Source: Symbiodinium natans (taxonomy: Eukaryota; Sar; Dinophyceae; Suessiales; Symbiodiniaceae). From it: a DNA stretch of 62,000 nt. The first letter of the stretch is position 1. Every line of letters begins with the position of its first letter. Shown piece after piece: positions 23,497 through 39,214 of the stretch. Under the pieces are notes generated by a model. It did not search any database, was not told where the DNA came from, and saw only the letters and a program-made list of their open reading frames with translations. The DNA lies in contig CAJNDS010002195.1 in the NCBI GenBank assembly GCA_905221605.1, positions 1 to 62,000 on the forward strand. Reading direction: 5' to 3'. Made by a program: the position numbers and the translations under genes.

Positions 23497-25479
23497 CAGG
23501 GCTAAGGGGTTAGGGGAATGCACTCAGGCCCTGACGGTCTCGGTAGGCCTGGCACCGGGGCTCAATTCTGACGAGGTGCCCACCGTCGGGGCTTTTACAT
23601 GTTGACACTGCAGGCCCCTTACGTTCAATCCAGGGCAACGGGGTTTGAGCATCTCTTTTTCCTGCTTTTGCTCAAAAGTTGAGGCTTTGGGCTTACAGGC
23701 TTCGCAGGGGTTGCCGCCGACTCCTTTGTTTCCGCAGTCCTCGATTCAAGTTCCAGCCTTCCAATCAACCCAAATTTCCCGAAGAGCTCCTTTACCCTAA
23801 ACCCCAAGCGGCCCTAAACTCCCTGAAGCCCTTGTTGGAAAACTGATCCGACCTTTCCAAGGTCACGGCCAAGCCATTCCTTTCAGGGAAGCACAACATG
23901 CACAACTAGAACCCAAGCAGGTGGCACCATGCGACACGCGCTCCTCCATGCCAAGGGCGAATCTTCCGACCTACAAAAGTCGGGATCACCGCTGACTGCT
24001 GCAGCTTCGATGCCCGCCAGCAGCTCTGTTCATCTTTGAGATTCACATGGGTGGAAGATGTACAAGAAGCCGGCCTTTCTGACTGAAGCGCGCCATGGCA
24101 GGAGCGCCCCATGGGTAAGGTGTGGGGCGGAGCTTCAGCAACGCCCTCGCCAACCGGGTGGTGGAAGGCCATCAGTGTCTACGTCAAGGTTTTGGTGTGT
24201 TCAGTGCAGGATCGGAGCTCCCTATCTAGGACTGGTATGCTGTCGCATGGCCATTCTGGGCCTAGTTCGCAGTGACATGCTCGTTCACTCGCTGTCACAG
24301 GTAGCCGGTGTACAACTGTGCGCAAACCAGCCCCGGGCTTTTTCCAAGCTTGGTCGAGTCAGGTCTATCAAGCACAGCTTTGATGGCCTTGTGGGGAGGC
24401 ATTGGCATGCAGTCGAGACTTCCCTGTACCGAGTTGGTCAATGTTAGTTCTTATATGTCCTTATGTCTTCTAGCCGTTTCTTCTTGCCTGCACTTGCCTC
24501 CAGGATCAGAGGCTCCGAGTCGGACCTAGGGCCTAAGGCTAAGGACTTCATGACGTCCAGATCACACTCTGGGCCCTGCTCTCGAAACCAGTGGACACAC
24601 CCGGAACTCCAAACATCTTCTGCAACGGAACAAGCTCGGCAAGCTTCGCAAGCAGCCCTTTCGCGAAAGCAAGGGCCCAGAGCCCGAGCACCACAGCTCC
24701 ACAAATGCTGTTTGGGGCGTAGGGCTTAGTCTTTAGGATGCTCTCAAACAGGGGCGGTTTGGCACTCCTATGCAGAAGCAAAGCCCAAATTAGAAGCCGG
24801 ACCCAACGATGGCGGGGATGTGTGGGGATCCTTGCATGTTTTGTAAAGTTCACTCTAACGTGACACATCCTGCGTCGCATTTGGCCGCTCTCTGAGAGCT
24901 CTGCTTGGTAGCAAAGCGCCACTCACTGCCCAGACCTCGAGTCTGGTGGAGGATGCATTGGTTTGGAGATGTTTTGAGTTTGAGATGCTCTGATGCTTTA
25001 AGGACATCAGGGTGTGGGCAGTCTCTCTGCACTCTGGAGGCGCGCCTTCACCGCACCACGCCCGCCCAGGCCTCAGCTGAAAAAGACGCATCCGCAAGGC
25101 AAAGTCAGCATAAACACCGAAATTCCGGAACGCTTAGGAGCCAGCAGCCTCGGTGCTGAATTCCGCGATGATTTGCTGACCAGCGAACCAACGCCTGTCA
25201 AGGGTGGCTTGTAAATTCCACAGAAGATGTTCAACACCGGCGGAACATCACATCCAGGTCACATCAATCCAGCCTGTCTAGTGCACGCTGGCAATTTGCC
25301 GCAGAGGTGGCATCCGCGAACTTGACCCATACCTCGCAGACATGCTTGCGCCACACAGATGCGCAGGGGATTCACACCACACGCTCTCGACTGCAGGCGC
25401 CAGCAGCAACATGGCATCTCCAGCAGAGGCACATCGCCCTTGCTGCTTCCCTGGTCCGCAAACACCTTGATGACGGAGC

Positions 25480-25811
25480 CATACTTTCTGCATTCCTGGC
25501 GATGAGCAAACACTCTGTGCTGGTGCTCTTGGTAGTGAAGGATGGTGGTGAGGATCAAGATATATGAAGATGCGCTAGGATGAAGCTGCATTGCGTGTCC
25601 TACCATTCTTTCGTAGAAATAACGTTTTGTGTTTTTCACAAGCCTGTGAGCAAAGTTAAACATGACTGAATGCTCATAGACACTTCGAGGGGTCTCCTGC
25701 TCGACATCTGCATGGATGTCGTTGAAGAATTCTGGATCCGCAGCCAGGTTGACTTGGGATGGGTTGAACATGCCGTGCAGCACCTCAATGAGGACACCCA
25801 ATCCAAGTCTG
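25480..25811 (-). CDS. Exon of an unknown gene
   Basis: After a TGCAG acceptor near 25812, the minus strand stays open and reads GVLIEVLHGMFNPSQVNLAA, later YEHSVMFNFAHRLVKNTKRY and LILTTILHYQEHQHRVFAHR. A GT donor follows VIK near 25480. About 110 residues, with alternating hydrophobic and basic segments and no repeats. It lies about 250 bases downstream of coproporphyrinogen oxidase on the same strand. I do not recognise the family; retroelement origin is not excluded. Confidence 0.45.
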
Positions 25812-26058
25812 CATGTTCATTTTTTGCAAAGTTTGGACTGTCAAGCCAACTCAGTTCTCCCGAACCTATACGAGTAATCTGAGAGGTGACTTGAGCTCTA
25901 CCCTACTCTCCATCTGCGACCGTCTAAGTCTACAACTGCTCGTCTGTTCAGTGTGTGTCCGCTTCAGAGTTAACATGCTGTAGTTGCATCACATGTGAGC
26001 AACGACAACCAGACAGACTCTAGCACTTCGCTTCAGCGAGACGGCTTCGCTGGCTTTT

Positions 26059-27276
26059 TCAGGCTGTGATCCATTCTCGCGGGCTTCGAAGGACTTCCAG
26101 CAGCTGAGCCTCAGGGCTGCCTTCTTCAACCTCATGATTATACTCATAAGCGATGACGGGAGGTGCAGACACCATGACGCCCTCCACACGCGGGTTGGCA
26201 TTCGCGAGACCGAACTTTACACCACGGTCATAGAGGAGGTTGAACTCCAAGTAGCGGCCTCGCCGCAGGAGCTGCCACTGCCTCTGTCGCTCAGAGAACT
26301 CCTTGTGGCGATGTTTTTCGACGATGGGCAGCCAGGAAGGCATCCACGTGGTGACCACGCCCTTAACGAACTCCAGGGAGTCTGGGTCCACGGGCAAGTC
26401 GTCGAAGAAGATGCCACCCGTACCTCGATGTTCCTGGCGCGCCGGCAAAAAAAAGTACTCGTCACAGGCCTGCTTCATGGACTTATAGGTGTAGGTTGGA
26501 TGCGTTGCGAGCGTGCTGGAACACAGATCGTGATACTTCCGGTGGAAAGACTCCGTGTCACTTTCCTCCAAGTAGTAAGGGGTCAAGTCTGCCCCTCCGC
26601 CGAGCCAAGCAACAGTACTGCCATCAGATGATCTGACGGAAAAAACTCGCACGTCCGAGCGAAACGTGGGGATCAACGGGCTCCTCGTGTGGAGTACCAT
26701 GCTCAGTGCCGCTGCAGAGTATTCGTCACCTGCCTGTGCAAGACTGTCCCCCTGCCTTGCTCGAATGGTGCTGGCTCGCTCGGCAGACAAGACGCCCTTC
26801 TGGATGCACGTGAAGCTACAGGCACCTTTCTCAATGATGCCTCCGCCCTGCAAAACGCGAGTGATGCCTCCGCTCCCTCCACTCGCCTTCTCACTTGCGA
26901 AAGCTCCCCAGGGGTCACAGCTGAATGTCGCGTTTGATGCGATTTCCATGTCTTCAAGCTGCGCGATTATGGAACTTTGTTGCGCTTTCAAGAAGCCCAC
27001 AAAGTCATCGAAGACCTGATCTCCCACATCTGCCACGGGCCCCTCAGCTTGCGCACGGATCCGAGAGAGATGACGAGCTGCAGGCCGTTCAGCCACAACT
27101 CTTGTGAAGTTTGTTCCCAGGATGAGGCTCGGACGTAGTGAGACCAATATGAGCAGAACTCCTGCAGGCCCCACAAAAGACCTTCTGGCCATCCTCGCTC
27201 GAACGAGCAACCTAGCCGACATGTCTCCATTCATGGCCACCATGGCGCTGAGCAGGCACGGGTCAACAGCCAACAC
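26059..27276 (-). CDS. CPOX: Coproporphyrinogen III oxidase (aerobic, HemF/CPOX type)
   Basis: A 405-residue intronless frame. The enzyme oxidatively decarboxylates coproporphyrinogen III to protoporphyrinogen IX with O2, in haem and chlorophyll synthesis. Family signatures run in order: GGGIIEKGACSF near residue 145, a serine/His segment SMVLHTRSPLIPT near 195, GGGADLTPYYL near 225, RGTGGIFFDDL near 285, RRGRYLEFNLLYDRGVKFGL near 340, and an EVLRSPREW C-terminus near 395. The N-terminal 75 residues precede the catalytic domain and include a hydrophobic stretch (GVLLILVSLRPSLIL) followed by a basic segment. This fits the bipartite signal-plus-transit leader used by peridinin plastids, so plastid location is likely. 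Several in-frame Met codons (residues 1, 12, 15, 20, 29) leave the start uncertain. It sits 113 bases downstream of the RBM39-like gene on the same strand. Confidence 0.95.
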   Translation of the reverse strand: MLAVDPCLLSAMVAMNGDMSARLLVRARMARRSFVGPAGVLLILVSLRPSLILGTNFTRVVAERPAARHLSRIRAQAEGPVADVGDQVFDDFVGFLKAQQSSIIAQLEDMEIASNATFSCDPWGAFASEKASGGSGGITRVLQGGGIIEKGACSFTCIQKGVLSAERASTIRARQGDSLAQAGDEYSAAALSMVLHTRSPLIPTFRSDVRVFSVRSSDGSTVAWLGGGADLTPYYLEESDTESFHRKYHDLCSSTLATHPTYTYKSMKQACDEYFFLPARQEHRGTGGIFFDDLPVDPDSLEFVKGVVTTWMPSWLPIVEKHRHKEFSERQRQWQLLRRGRYLEFNLLYDRGVKFGLANANPRVEGVMVSAPPVIAYEYNHEVEEGSPEAQLLEVLRSPREWITA

Positions 27277-27388
27277 AAGCTCACGACGAGTGCATTTGAG
27301 AAACCGAAAAAAGAAAATGAAACGTCAGCTGATCTCTGCTGGCATACTATTTGAGCCCTTTTCGGAGACACAGTTCAGGCGTCTGCCA

Positions 27389-31833
<4,445 letters not shown>

Positions 31834-31839
31834 GGCTGG

Positions 31840-32924
31840 AAATTATGGCCAAACAATATTCCCACAACACAACGCAGGCCAAGGTACTGCCTTGCGTACG
31901 TACCGAGGTATGCCATGAACACATGTGCACTCCGCCTCCCCAGCGATGCCAGAGCCAAGACCGGAAAATGCAGGAGTTGGAGATATGCCTTGCTCAGTAG
32001 ACTCGGTAGAGCTGATCCCAACATGGCTTTCAAGCTTCACTTGCAAACCTTTTTTGTCGCCGGGATCGATTCTTCCTGTTGGCCTCTCCTTTCAGACGAG
32101 CATTGCGTTGTCGGGAGCCTCCGCATGAGGCAATAAGCTTTCGGCCAGGAGCACATCCCCCAGAAAATGCAAATCAGCAATACATCCCCCAAGAAATTAT
32201 AGCTCTTGTTGATAAACATATTCTTCAATCATTGAACATATTTTACGCTTTTCACATTAAGTGAAGGGATCGCACATGTGGGCGACCTCCAGGCGCTTGG
32301 AAAAAAGTCCGCAGCCTGGCGAAGCAGCTTCCGCGCAAAGGTTAAGTTGACGGTGTGACACGGCACAGTTTAAGGTTCAAAGTCGAGGGTTGGGGATTCA
32401 GGTGTTAACGAGGGCGTCAAAGAAATCTTGTGCAGGACGTGTATCTGGACAGCGAGAAAGGCCCTGAAATCATCTGAGGCCACAGCTCGTGAATGGAATG
32501 CTGCACATGCTGGAACTTGCCCCGGAAAAGGTCGACATTGCGCTTGAGCACCTTCCCGTGCTTCTCAGGTTTGGGCATTACGCAATCTCATCTTATGCCC
32601 CCCATGCCCTTCTCTCGTGGCATCGCAGAAGCACCCCATAACAGTATTCAAGCAACCCTGACCGTTTTTGCTTTGTTGCTGAGTTCAGAAGCCCCAAAAA
32701 AAGTGCAGACACTTTTAGGTTTATAGTCGGTTAGAGCATCCTAAAAGTGTAAAACGTACTCATTCAGCCACTAGGTTTGTGGATCGCGGCTGCCGCAACT
32801 TGCCTCGGCCTGGAGCAACTCGGCCCGGGCCACCATCGCACACTCGCGCTCAATCAAAGCCCGAACCTGGCAAAGGATCGGGTTTGAGGTCCCCCCCATG
32901 GCCCAACAAGAAACACCCCAAGAG
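31840..32924. other. No supported gene upstream of the RBM39-like start
   Basis: This holds the presumed 5' flank of the RBM39-like gene. An acceptor-like TTTCCAG lies just before its ATG and could serve as the spliced-leader addition site. No exon was recognised further right. Confidence 0.35.
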
Positions 32925-33003
32925 GGTTTAGGGTTTAGGGTTTAGGGTTTAGGGTTTGGGGTTTGGGGTTTAGGGTTTAGGGTTTAGGGTTTAGGGTTTA
33001 GGG
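32925..33003. repeat. Telomere-like array (TTTAGGG)
   Basis: About 11 TTTAGGG units, two of them TTTGGGG. Confidence 0.97.
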
Positions 33004-33190
33004 GGTCCCAAAATCGGGCGAACTTCCCTCCCCCCCCGTTGCCCCTCTCAAGGCCCCAAACCCCCCCTCCCCCGGCCTCGGGCTCACAGAGGGAAGCGTC
33101 AAGGTGGCTGAGACCCCGCACCAGGGCCATTCCTCGTTCCCTCAGCTTCTCAGTCCTACGGGAGGTAGGATGTTCCCCTTATACTAGCAG

Positions 33191-33293
33191 GTTTAGGGTT
33201 TAGGGTTTAGGGTTTAGGGTTTAGGGTTTAGGGGTTTAGGGTTTAGGGTTTAGGGTTTGGGGGTTTAGGGTTTAGGGTTTAGGGTTTAGGGTT
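33191..33293. repeat. Telomere-like array (TTTAGGG)
   Basis: About 14 TTTAGGG units with two longer GGGG variants. Confidence 0.97.
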
Positions 33294-33415
33294 GTCCTTG
33301 ATAGGAATTGTAGTACCCCAAAGCGCGTACTTGCCAAGCTGGGTGCCCCGACGTCGGAACAAGGTACCTCCCAGGTGCCTTTGGCCTCTGGCTCGGCCTG
33401 CCTGAGGCTTCAGGG

Positions 33416-33616
33416 TATTAGGGTTTAGGGTTCCCAGTTTAGGGTATTAGGGTTTAGGGTTCCCAGTTTAGGGTTTAGGGTTTAGGGTTTAGGGTTCGGG
33501 GTTTAGGGTTTAGGGTTTAGGGTTTAGGGGTTTAGGGGTTTAGGGGTTTAGGGTTTAGGGTTTAGGGTTTAGGGTTTAGGGTTTAGGGTTTAGGGTTTAG
33601 GGTTTAGGGTTTAGGG
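33416..33616. repeat. Telomere-like array (TTTAGGG), about 200 bases
   Basis: Begins with a duplicated block containing GGTTCCCAGTTTAGGGTATTA, then about 23 TTTAGGG units. Confidence 0.97.
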
Positions 33617-33731
33617 ATTTGCATTGGCGCGGGGGGCGGGGGCGGTTCCAAGGCACCAGGGTTCTAACTCAGGAGTCCCTGTTCGAGAGCCCACGAATCT
33701 CCATTGGGCCTCACCAATACAGACGTCTACA

Positions 33732-33833
33732 CCCTAAACCCTAAACCCTAAACCCTAAACCCTAAACCCTAAACCCTAAACCCTAAACCCTAAACCCTAA
33801 ACCCTAAACCCTAAACCCTAAACCCTAAACCCA
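33732..33833. repeat. Telomere-like array (CCCTAAA)
   Basis: About 14 perfect CCCTAAA units, inverted relative to the three arrays just upstream. The 115 bases between the inverted arrays are GC-rich and unassigned. Confidence 0.97.
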
Positions 33834-33839
33834 AACCAG

Positions 33840-36335
33840 CACCAACAGCTCCAGCAACTCAGGGCTGCCTCGCTTGCGGCCGAAGGCACCCACCTACAGC
33901 AGCATGCATCGAAGCTTTGCTATTCACTTTTGAGAACATGAGACAGGTGGGTGACCTGAGGTGTGGAACTTGTAATGTGGAAGTTTCGGGTTTAGGCCTA
34001 CTTTTGAGGCCTTCATCACCTCAATGGGTGCTCCGCTGCCGTCGCAGAGCTGGACGTAGCCGCGATCCTGACACACGCAAAAGGCATCGAAGGATGTTTA
34101 GGACAATCTCGAGATATCTCGAGCAAGTAGAATGCCAAGCAGCCGGGCTCTCTGAGCGAATCCTTGTGTGCCAAGAAGCAATGAACTCCAGCGGCCTGGA
34201 TGGTCTGGATATGTTGCGGGATCGACGCGTCTGTGCCAATCCCATTCCTGGTCAGGCTGGCTCCACTGTGTTTTCAGCTGTTTCCACCTGAAGTACTAAC
34301 CAGCCCTGCCCCCGTCACCTGTCCATCAGGTCCACAAGCTCTGCCTCTGTCAACCTTTCAGTAGTGGATCGGTCAGGTCAATTGCTGCCGTTCCTCTTTG
34401 TCCAACCCTCCTAGACGAGATAGCTGTTAAGAACTTGCTGCGTTGTGCTCCAAACACTTGCTTAGGACATTCTCGCAATGAGCAGCTTGAAGGCGAGCCT
34501 ATGTCACTGCGACGACATCCGAGCTTCCCGCGGCAGTGGGGGTGCTGTCCTGCAACGCATGCACCTCTTCACGTGCCCTTGCTGCACAACCTGGACCTGC
34601 CATGCAAAATCATAGCCCCCCCCCCCCCCACCCGTCCAGGACTCTTCCAAGTTCCAGTTGCTGATGTCTGCCGTGCCCTGCATTGCCAAGCAACACCATA
34701 ACAGTGGCACTGTAACGTGTTGCAAAAATACTCGACTTCTGAGGGACGGTTGAGAGAAACGACCCCCTGTTGCTTCCAGGCCTGGTTAACCAGCTGCTCC
34801 AGGCAATCCAGACGCTTTGTGCCGTCCTGGCTTCAAATCAGTAGGGTGTGAAGAACCTGCTCACGTCTACTCCTCGCCACCTCCCATGACAGAGAAGCGC
34901 GCCTCCAGGCAGAGTTCGTCAATGCGCCATGGCATGGCCTTAAAGCTCTGCAGCAAACCTCTCATGCACATTCCCGTCCGAGTGAAGAAGCGAATCGCCG
35001 CGCAGATTGGGATGCGCGAGACTTGAGAATGCCACTTGAAGCCAGCCACGGTCTCTGGGCAGCCTCAAAGACAGCAACCCCAAAGAACACACCCTCAAAC
35101 TCCAATCCTGTCCATCGCCTTCGCAGCACGACTTCGAAGTCGAAGTCGCCAATGCTGAAGCACGCCTGGCACCAAAGCCAAGATGTCTCAACGCGGCCCT
35201 TGTCTAAATAACCCACGCTGTTCCATTCTAGGCACTTGTGGGTAGACTGCGCTTCTGTCGCAGACAGGCTTCACACACGAGAAGCGGAAAGGACGGATGG
35301 CGGCGCACAGTGCAAAAGAAGCAGCTTCCACAAACTACCACCCCTCCGAGAAGAGATGCTCGGCTGATGGACTAGCACCCTTTTCGCACTCGCCACTTAG
35401 AGCTTGGCGCTGGCCATTCACCCAGTCTTGATGCTCGCAAAGAAGCTTTTTTAAAGTTGAAAGACCAGGACACGCAGCCTTTCAGCCTCCACTTGAAGCG
35501 AGACGTTGGCCCATTGATACTTGTGCATATGTATGTGTCTGTACGTCTAAATGTATGCACTCGTGCATGTATGCATGTACGTACGTATTTCTACAGGCAG
35601 ATGTAATTATATATAAATCTACACATACATATACATATGTGAGCATACCTATAGATAACAGATATATCTATGCGTATATACAGAGAGATTTGCGTGTGTG
35701 TGAATACGCTGTGTGTCGGAAGCTGAGTGAGCCGGCAAGGGCTCACCTAGCAACGGCATAGCGGCTGTGTTGCAAGACGGATTCTGCTATATACACTGTC
35801 TTCTACGTCCATCGGATGTTCGCATCGCAGATGGAACTTACCCCTGACAAAGCAGGAAAATCAAGATGCTGCAGGGTGTCGAGCACAACTCAGACACTTG
35901 CACAGAGCACTTCTTCAACCAGCTATAGGGACTGGAGTTCACTTGTGAAGCAGGTAAAGAACTTCATCGGCTTGCTCAAGATACAAACATGGTGTCTAAG
36001 CGGTGCTCTGTGCACAGAACCCTGAGTGAAAGCACCGCCATGGTGATCAGGATGTGCATGAGTGGCCTCGTCACACAGCACACTGCGCGAGCATAGCTGT
36101 TCTGACCTTCTACCTCACAGTCCATCATTCCATTATTGCTGTCATTGCTGTGCAGTCCTCGGTGACTGAAAGCGCTATGGAAGTTGCGCGCGGCGCTCAG
36201 GCAGTAGGGGCAGCAGGGGCCTCCCCCTGGACACAGGAAAGGCCGAAAACCCCGCGGGGCCTAAACATGTGGAGCAGCTGACCCCTGAAGACAGAGAGTT
36301 CCTGCAGTTGATATCAGCCGACGGCCACATGTGGC
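33840..36335. other. Unassigned, with candidate minus-strand exons
   Basis: The best stretch is 35020-35210 on the minus strand, which reads TSWLWCQACFSIGDFDFEVV and then LEFEGVFFGVAVFEAAQRPW. A further segment, CMRGLLQSFKAMPWRIDELC, lies near 34880-34990. They look like exons of one protein, but I recognise no family and could not fix the joins. Confidence 0.35.
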
Positions 36336-36339
36336 GCAC

Positions 36340-37302
36340 CTTCTCTGCCCTTGCTGCGGCCGCGGCGACAGCCCGGCTGCCATCATCCTCATCGTCGTTC
36401 ATATCAACGAACTCGTCCTGCCCAGATGAGGGTGCAGTGGTCGAGGCTTCGGTCCAGTATAAAGCGGCAAGTTACATTGTGCATACATGGCACGACATAG
36501 TGGTGGCTGTAGTGACATGCGGTGTCCGCATCTGCCTTGGAAGCGCCACACATCGGGCACTTGAACTTGTCGTTGAAGAAGGCGCCTTCTCGGCCCCTGC
36601 ACTGGAGCAAAGCTACGGAGCCAAGCCGTGGTGGCTCGTACTCAATCGCATTTCCCGAGGCCTTGCTGGGAACAGCGTATAGCCGCAGCTACTGCACATG
36701 AACATGTGCAGCTCCTTTTGTGCCTGCACTTGTTCAGGATGGGCAATGCTATGTGCCGAGGAGCTACAGCCATCAAATTCACATGTAGCTGAGATCATGT
36801 TGCTGAGATGGTGCCTCCTCTGTGCTGGCAATGTACTTCGAGTCAACCGAAGCACTCACCTGTGTCCACGCACATTGTAACTCGTTCGACATAATTCTGT
36901 CGCACTACTGTATGTCACAAGCGGGTCATGGTGAGAGCACCTGCGCCAGCTTCTCCGTGTTCCCTCTAGTGGTCCAGAGGCGGTAAAGCATGGAGGGCAG
37001 AGCCAGCCCCAGTGGCACCTGCGCGGTTGCGCTTAGAGACAGAGACTCTAGACGAATACGTGGGTATTGCCCAAGATAGGGCTGTACCACTTCATACTGT
37101 ACTTCCCAAAACACTCTAAAGATTCCTGATTCCAGGAACCCCCGCAAATGAGGGGGTACCTCCCTATTGACGCGGAAACCCACAAACCCCATCCTGAAGC
37201 CCAGGCTCGGGCCTTCCACCACTTGCCTGTGAAAATCCAGCTACAGGCGATGGTGCCCGCAATGACGCCGATGAAAGCCACGTTGCGGGCAGCGTCGTTG
37301 AT
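36340..37302 (-). CDS. Rubredoxin-domain membrane protein, internal exons
   Basis: Five phase-consistent minus-strand exons: 37302-37227 (membrane segment in RNVAFIGVIAGTIACSWIFT), 37047-36941 (second hydrophobic segment around VPLGLALPSMLYRLW), 36723-36662 (FMCSSCGYTLFPA), 36596-36536 (GREGAFFNDKFKCPMCGASK) and 36417-36340 (DEFVDMNDDEDDG, then Ala-rich). The two CxxC knuckles (CSSC and CPMC) about 27 residues apart define a rubredoxin-type Fe(Cys)4 site; the domain carries single electrons. Algal and plant rubredoxins of this type are plastid membrane proteins acting in photosystem assembly. A possible leader exon on the same strand near 37.6-37.7 kb has a signal-like LLALALGLGATGAAG. Neither the first exon nor the stop was fixed. 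Confidence 0.8.
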
Positions 37303-37756
37303 CTGCCTTGGGAGAGCAAATCCTTAAGAAGGCCACAAGAAGGCCCCCTGGGCCCGCCAGGGCGCAAGAGGACCTAACAAGACATCTAAGCACCCTGCTG
37401 TTTCTTAAAGCCAAGGGCATCGAGTTTCGATGCCTTCATTGCCAAGCCCCGCGGCCGAGCTGACAGCCCCCGGCTGACCTGGAGAGAAATGGAGAGATGG
37501 AAAAGAAACATATGGTTTTTGGGCACACTAATTGGCTTAAAAGGCGTATTTATGGCATCTCGGCAAATCTCAAGGCACCATCGCCTCGGCCCTGAGGCTG
37601 TGGGCAGTGTGCCGGGCTTCAGCAGGCGCCGCGAAGTTCGCAGCGCCCGCGGCGCCCGTGGCGCCCAGGCCCAAGGCTAAGGCCAGCAGCGCACAGCGGC
37701 CAAGCCGCCTGCCGGGGAGCCGAAAAACATCAGCCACGTTGCACACATTGAAAGGA

Positions 37757-37795
<39 letters not shown>

Positions 37796-38888
37796 TCGAT
37801 TAAGTAAATGGCTTAGCTACAAGCTCCCTACGAAGTCGAAGAAATGAAGAGAACATGCATTGGGATAGCTAGTACCCGAAATCAACAAGGCGGCCTCCTG
37901 GATGAGCTTCTGGAGGTCATGGGAATCAAGCGTCCCCGTCCAAAACTGTGCACGCGGACTGTGCTGCTAAGTCTGTGTCCTTCGAGCCGAGATATGGGGG
38001 TGTCCGAAAGAAGGGGTGCCCTTTTTGGGGATCTCTTCAAGGGGATTCTATTCGATTTAGGGTATAAACGGGGTACCCCTATTTTGGGAAATATACCCAT
38101 ATGTGAAGACAAGCCAGACAAGCATGGCGGGACTGCGTTCACTCTGCGCTGACTTCTGACAGCTGGCATGCATGCCCTCCGAGGGCGCACCTCCCGTCTT
38201 TCCAGCTGCACATCACCAAGCCAAGAAGCTAAGAAATGTCGACCTCAGCATGTCTTGAGCAAAAAAGCGCATCTCCGGAGATCTCGAACAGGTCCTGAAC
38301 TTGAAAGCTCAGCCGCCCTAAGCCCTGAAGTCTCCCTGAGCTTTCCTCATCCCCTTGAAAGAACCCTTGGGACCCTTGGGGCCCTGGGCAAACGAAGTCG
38401 TAAAGCCGCTTCGCGGCTCCGGACCGAAGTTCCTCGGAGGCCTGGGGCGGCTACAATGAAACTCGGGCCCAAAAGCGGCCGAACTTGAAAAGAGAGCCCC
38501 CCAAACAGTACATGCCAGCGAGAGCAGATGCTAAGCCGAGCACAGCCACTCTAAGAGGCACGATGGGGGGGTGGTCCCCCACATCTCGAGCCCTGTAGCT
38601 CTGCGCCTTCAGGTGGGAACCCCAGTTCCTGATCTTTCAGCATGAGCAGGGACGGCGGCAGCCTTGCCAGCCAGGGAACGCCAAGCACCAAGGGCGCGCA
38701 CTGCCGCGCCTTGGAGGGCTGGGTTCTACTAAATCTATTAAAGTATTATTTCTTTCATAATTCTTATTTCTTGAAACGTTGGCTAACCCCTGAAACACAG
38801 ACCATGAGAGGCTGTGCAAACAGAAATGCTTGATCGAAGGAGGAGTCGGGCCAAGGAGTATCATGAAGTGTCGAAGAGCCTGCATAAG

Positions 38889-38979
38889 ATGTTCCCCAAT
38901 ATGCTAACAATCCTTAGTAGGGATTATTACAGGAGGTATTGCAATCCCTACTAAGGACTGTTAGTATATAGGGGAACAT
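38889..38979. mobile_element. Fold-back (MITE-like) element
   Basis: The left arm ATGTTCCCCAATATGCTAAC plus AATCCTTAGTAGGGATT mirrors the right arm ending AGTATATAGGGGAACAT. Arms of about 40 bases enclose a loop of roughly 10 bases. Confidence 0.8.
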
Positions 38980-39102
38980 CCGACCCACAACAACCCTCGC
39001 ATGAACCCGACCGCTGTATCCGAGCTGCGGCCCAATGCCGGGTGGCGGCTCAGGGGACGGAGCGAAGCCTCGCGGACCCAGAAAGTCTCAGAAAAAACAT
39101 AT

Positions 39103-39214
39103 GGGGGTTTACGCGTTTTAGGGGTACCTTATTGGGGCCCTTATTGTAAGGGGATCTTAGTAGTTGGAGATCTAGTAGGGGGTATTGGGGGTCCCCTATG
39201 ATCGTAGACCCCCC
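39103..39214. mobile_element. Fold-back element, family B
   Basis: Starts GGGGGTTTACGCGTTTTAGG and ends CCTATGATCGTAGACCCCCC. Internal blocks are shared with the copy at 28398-28513. Confidence 0.7.

Larger units (their letters stand above)
20740..25470. other. Largely unassigned; a few exon-like frames
   Basis: No recognisable domain. The most protein-like stretches are on the minus strand: around 21.6-21.7 kb (SDLDSWTWSLRLLGMAHERE) and 21.43-21.58 kb (LWERICFVIFVSEYYANFLE). Both could be exons of an unknown gene. A telomere-like array (22511-22637) and a fold-back element (23374-23496) lie inside the region. Confidence 0.3.

Noticed and set aside
27345-27362. Possible relic of the dinoflagellate spliced leader upstream of CPOX
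   Set aside because: Only GGCTCAA matches; the preceding bases do not match the leader well enough to distinguish from chance.
33650-33720. tRNA-like segment with a GTTCGAGA motif between inverted telomere arrays
   Set aside because: No acceptor stem or anticodon arm can be paired around it.
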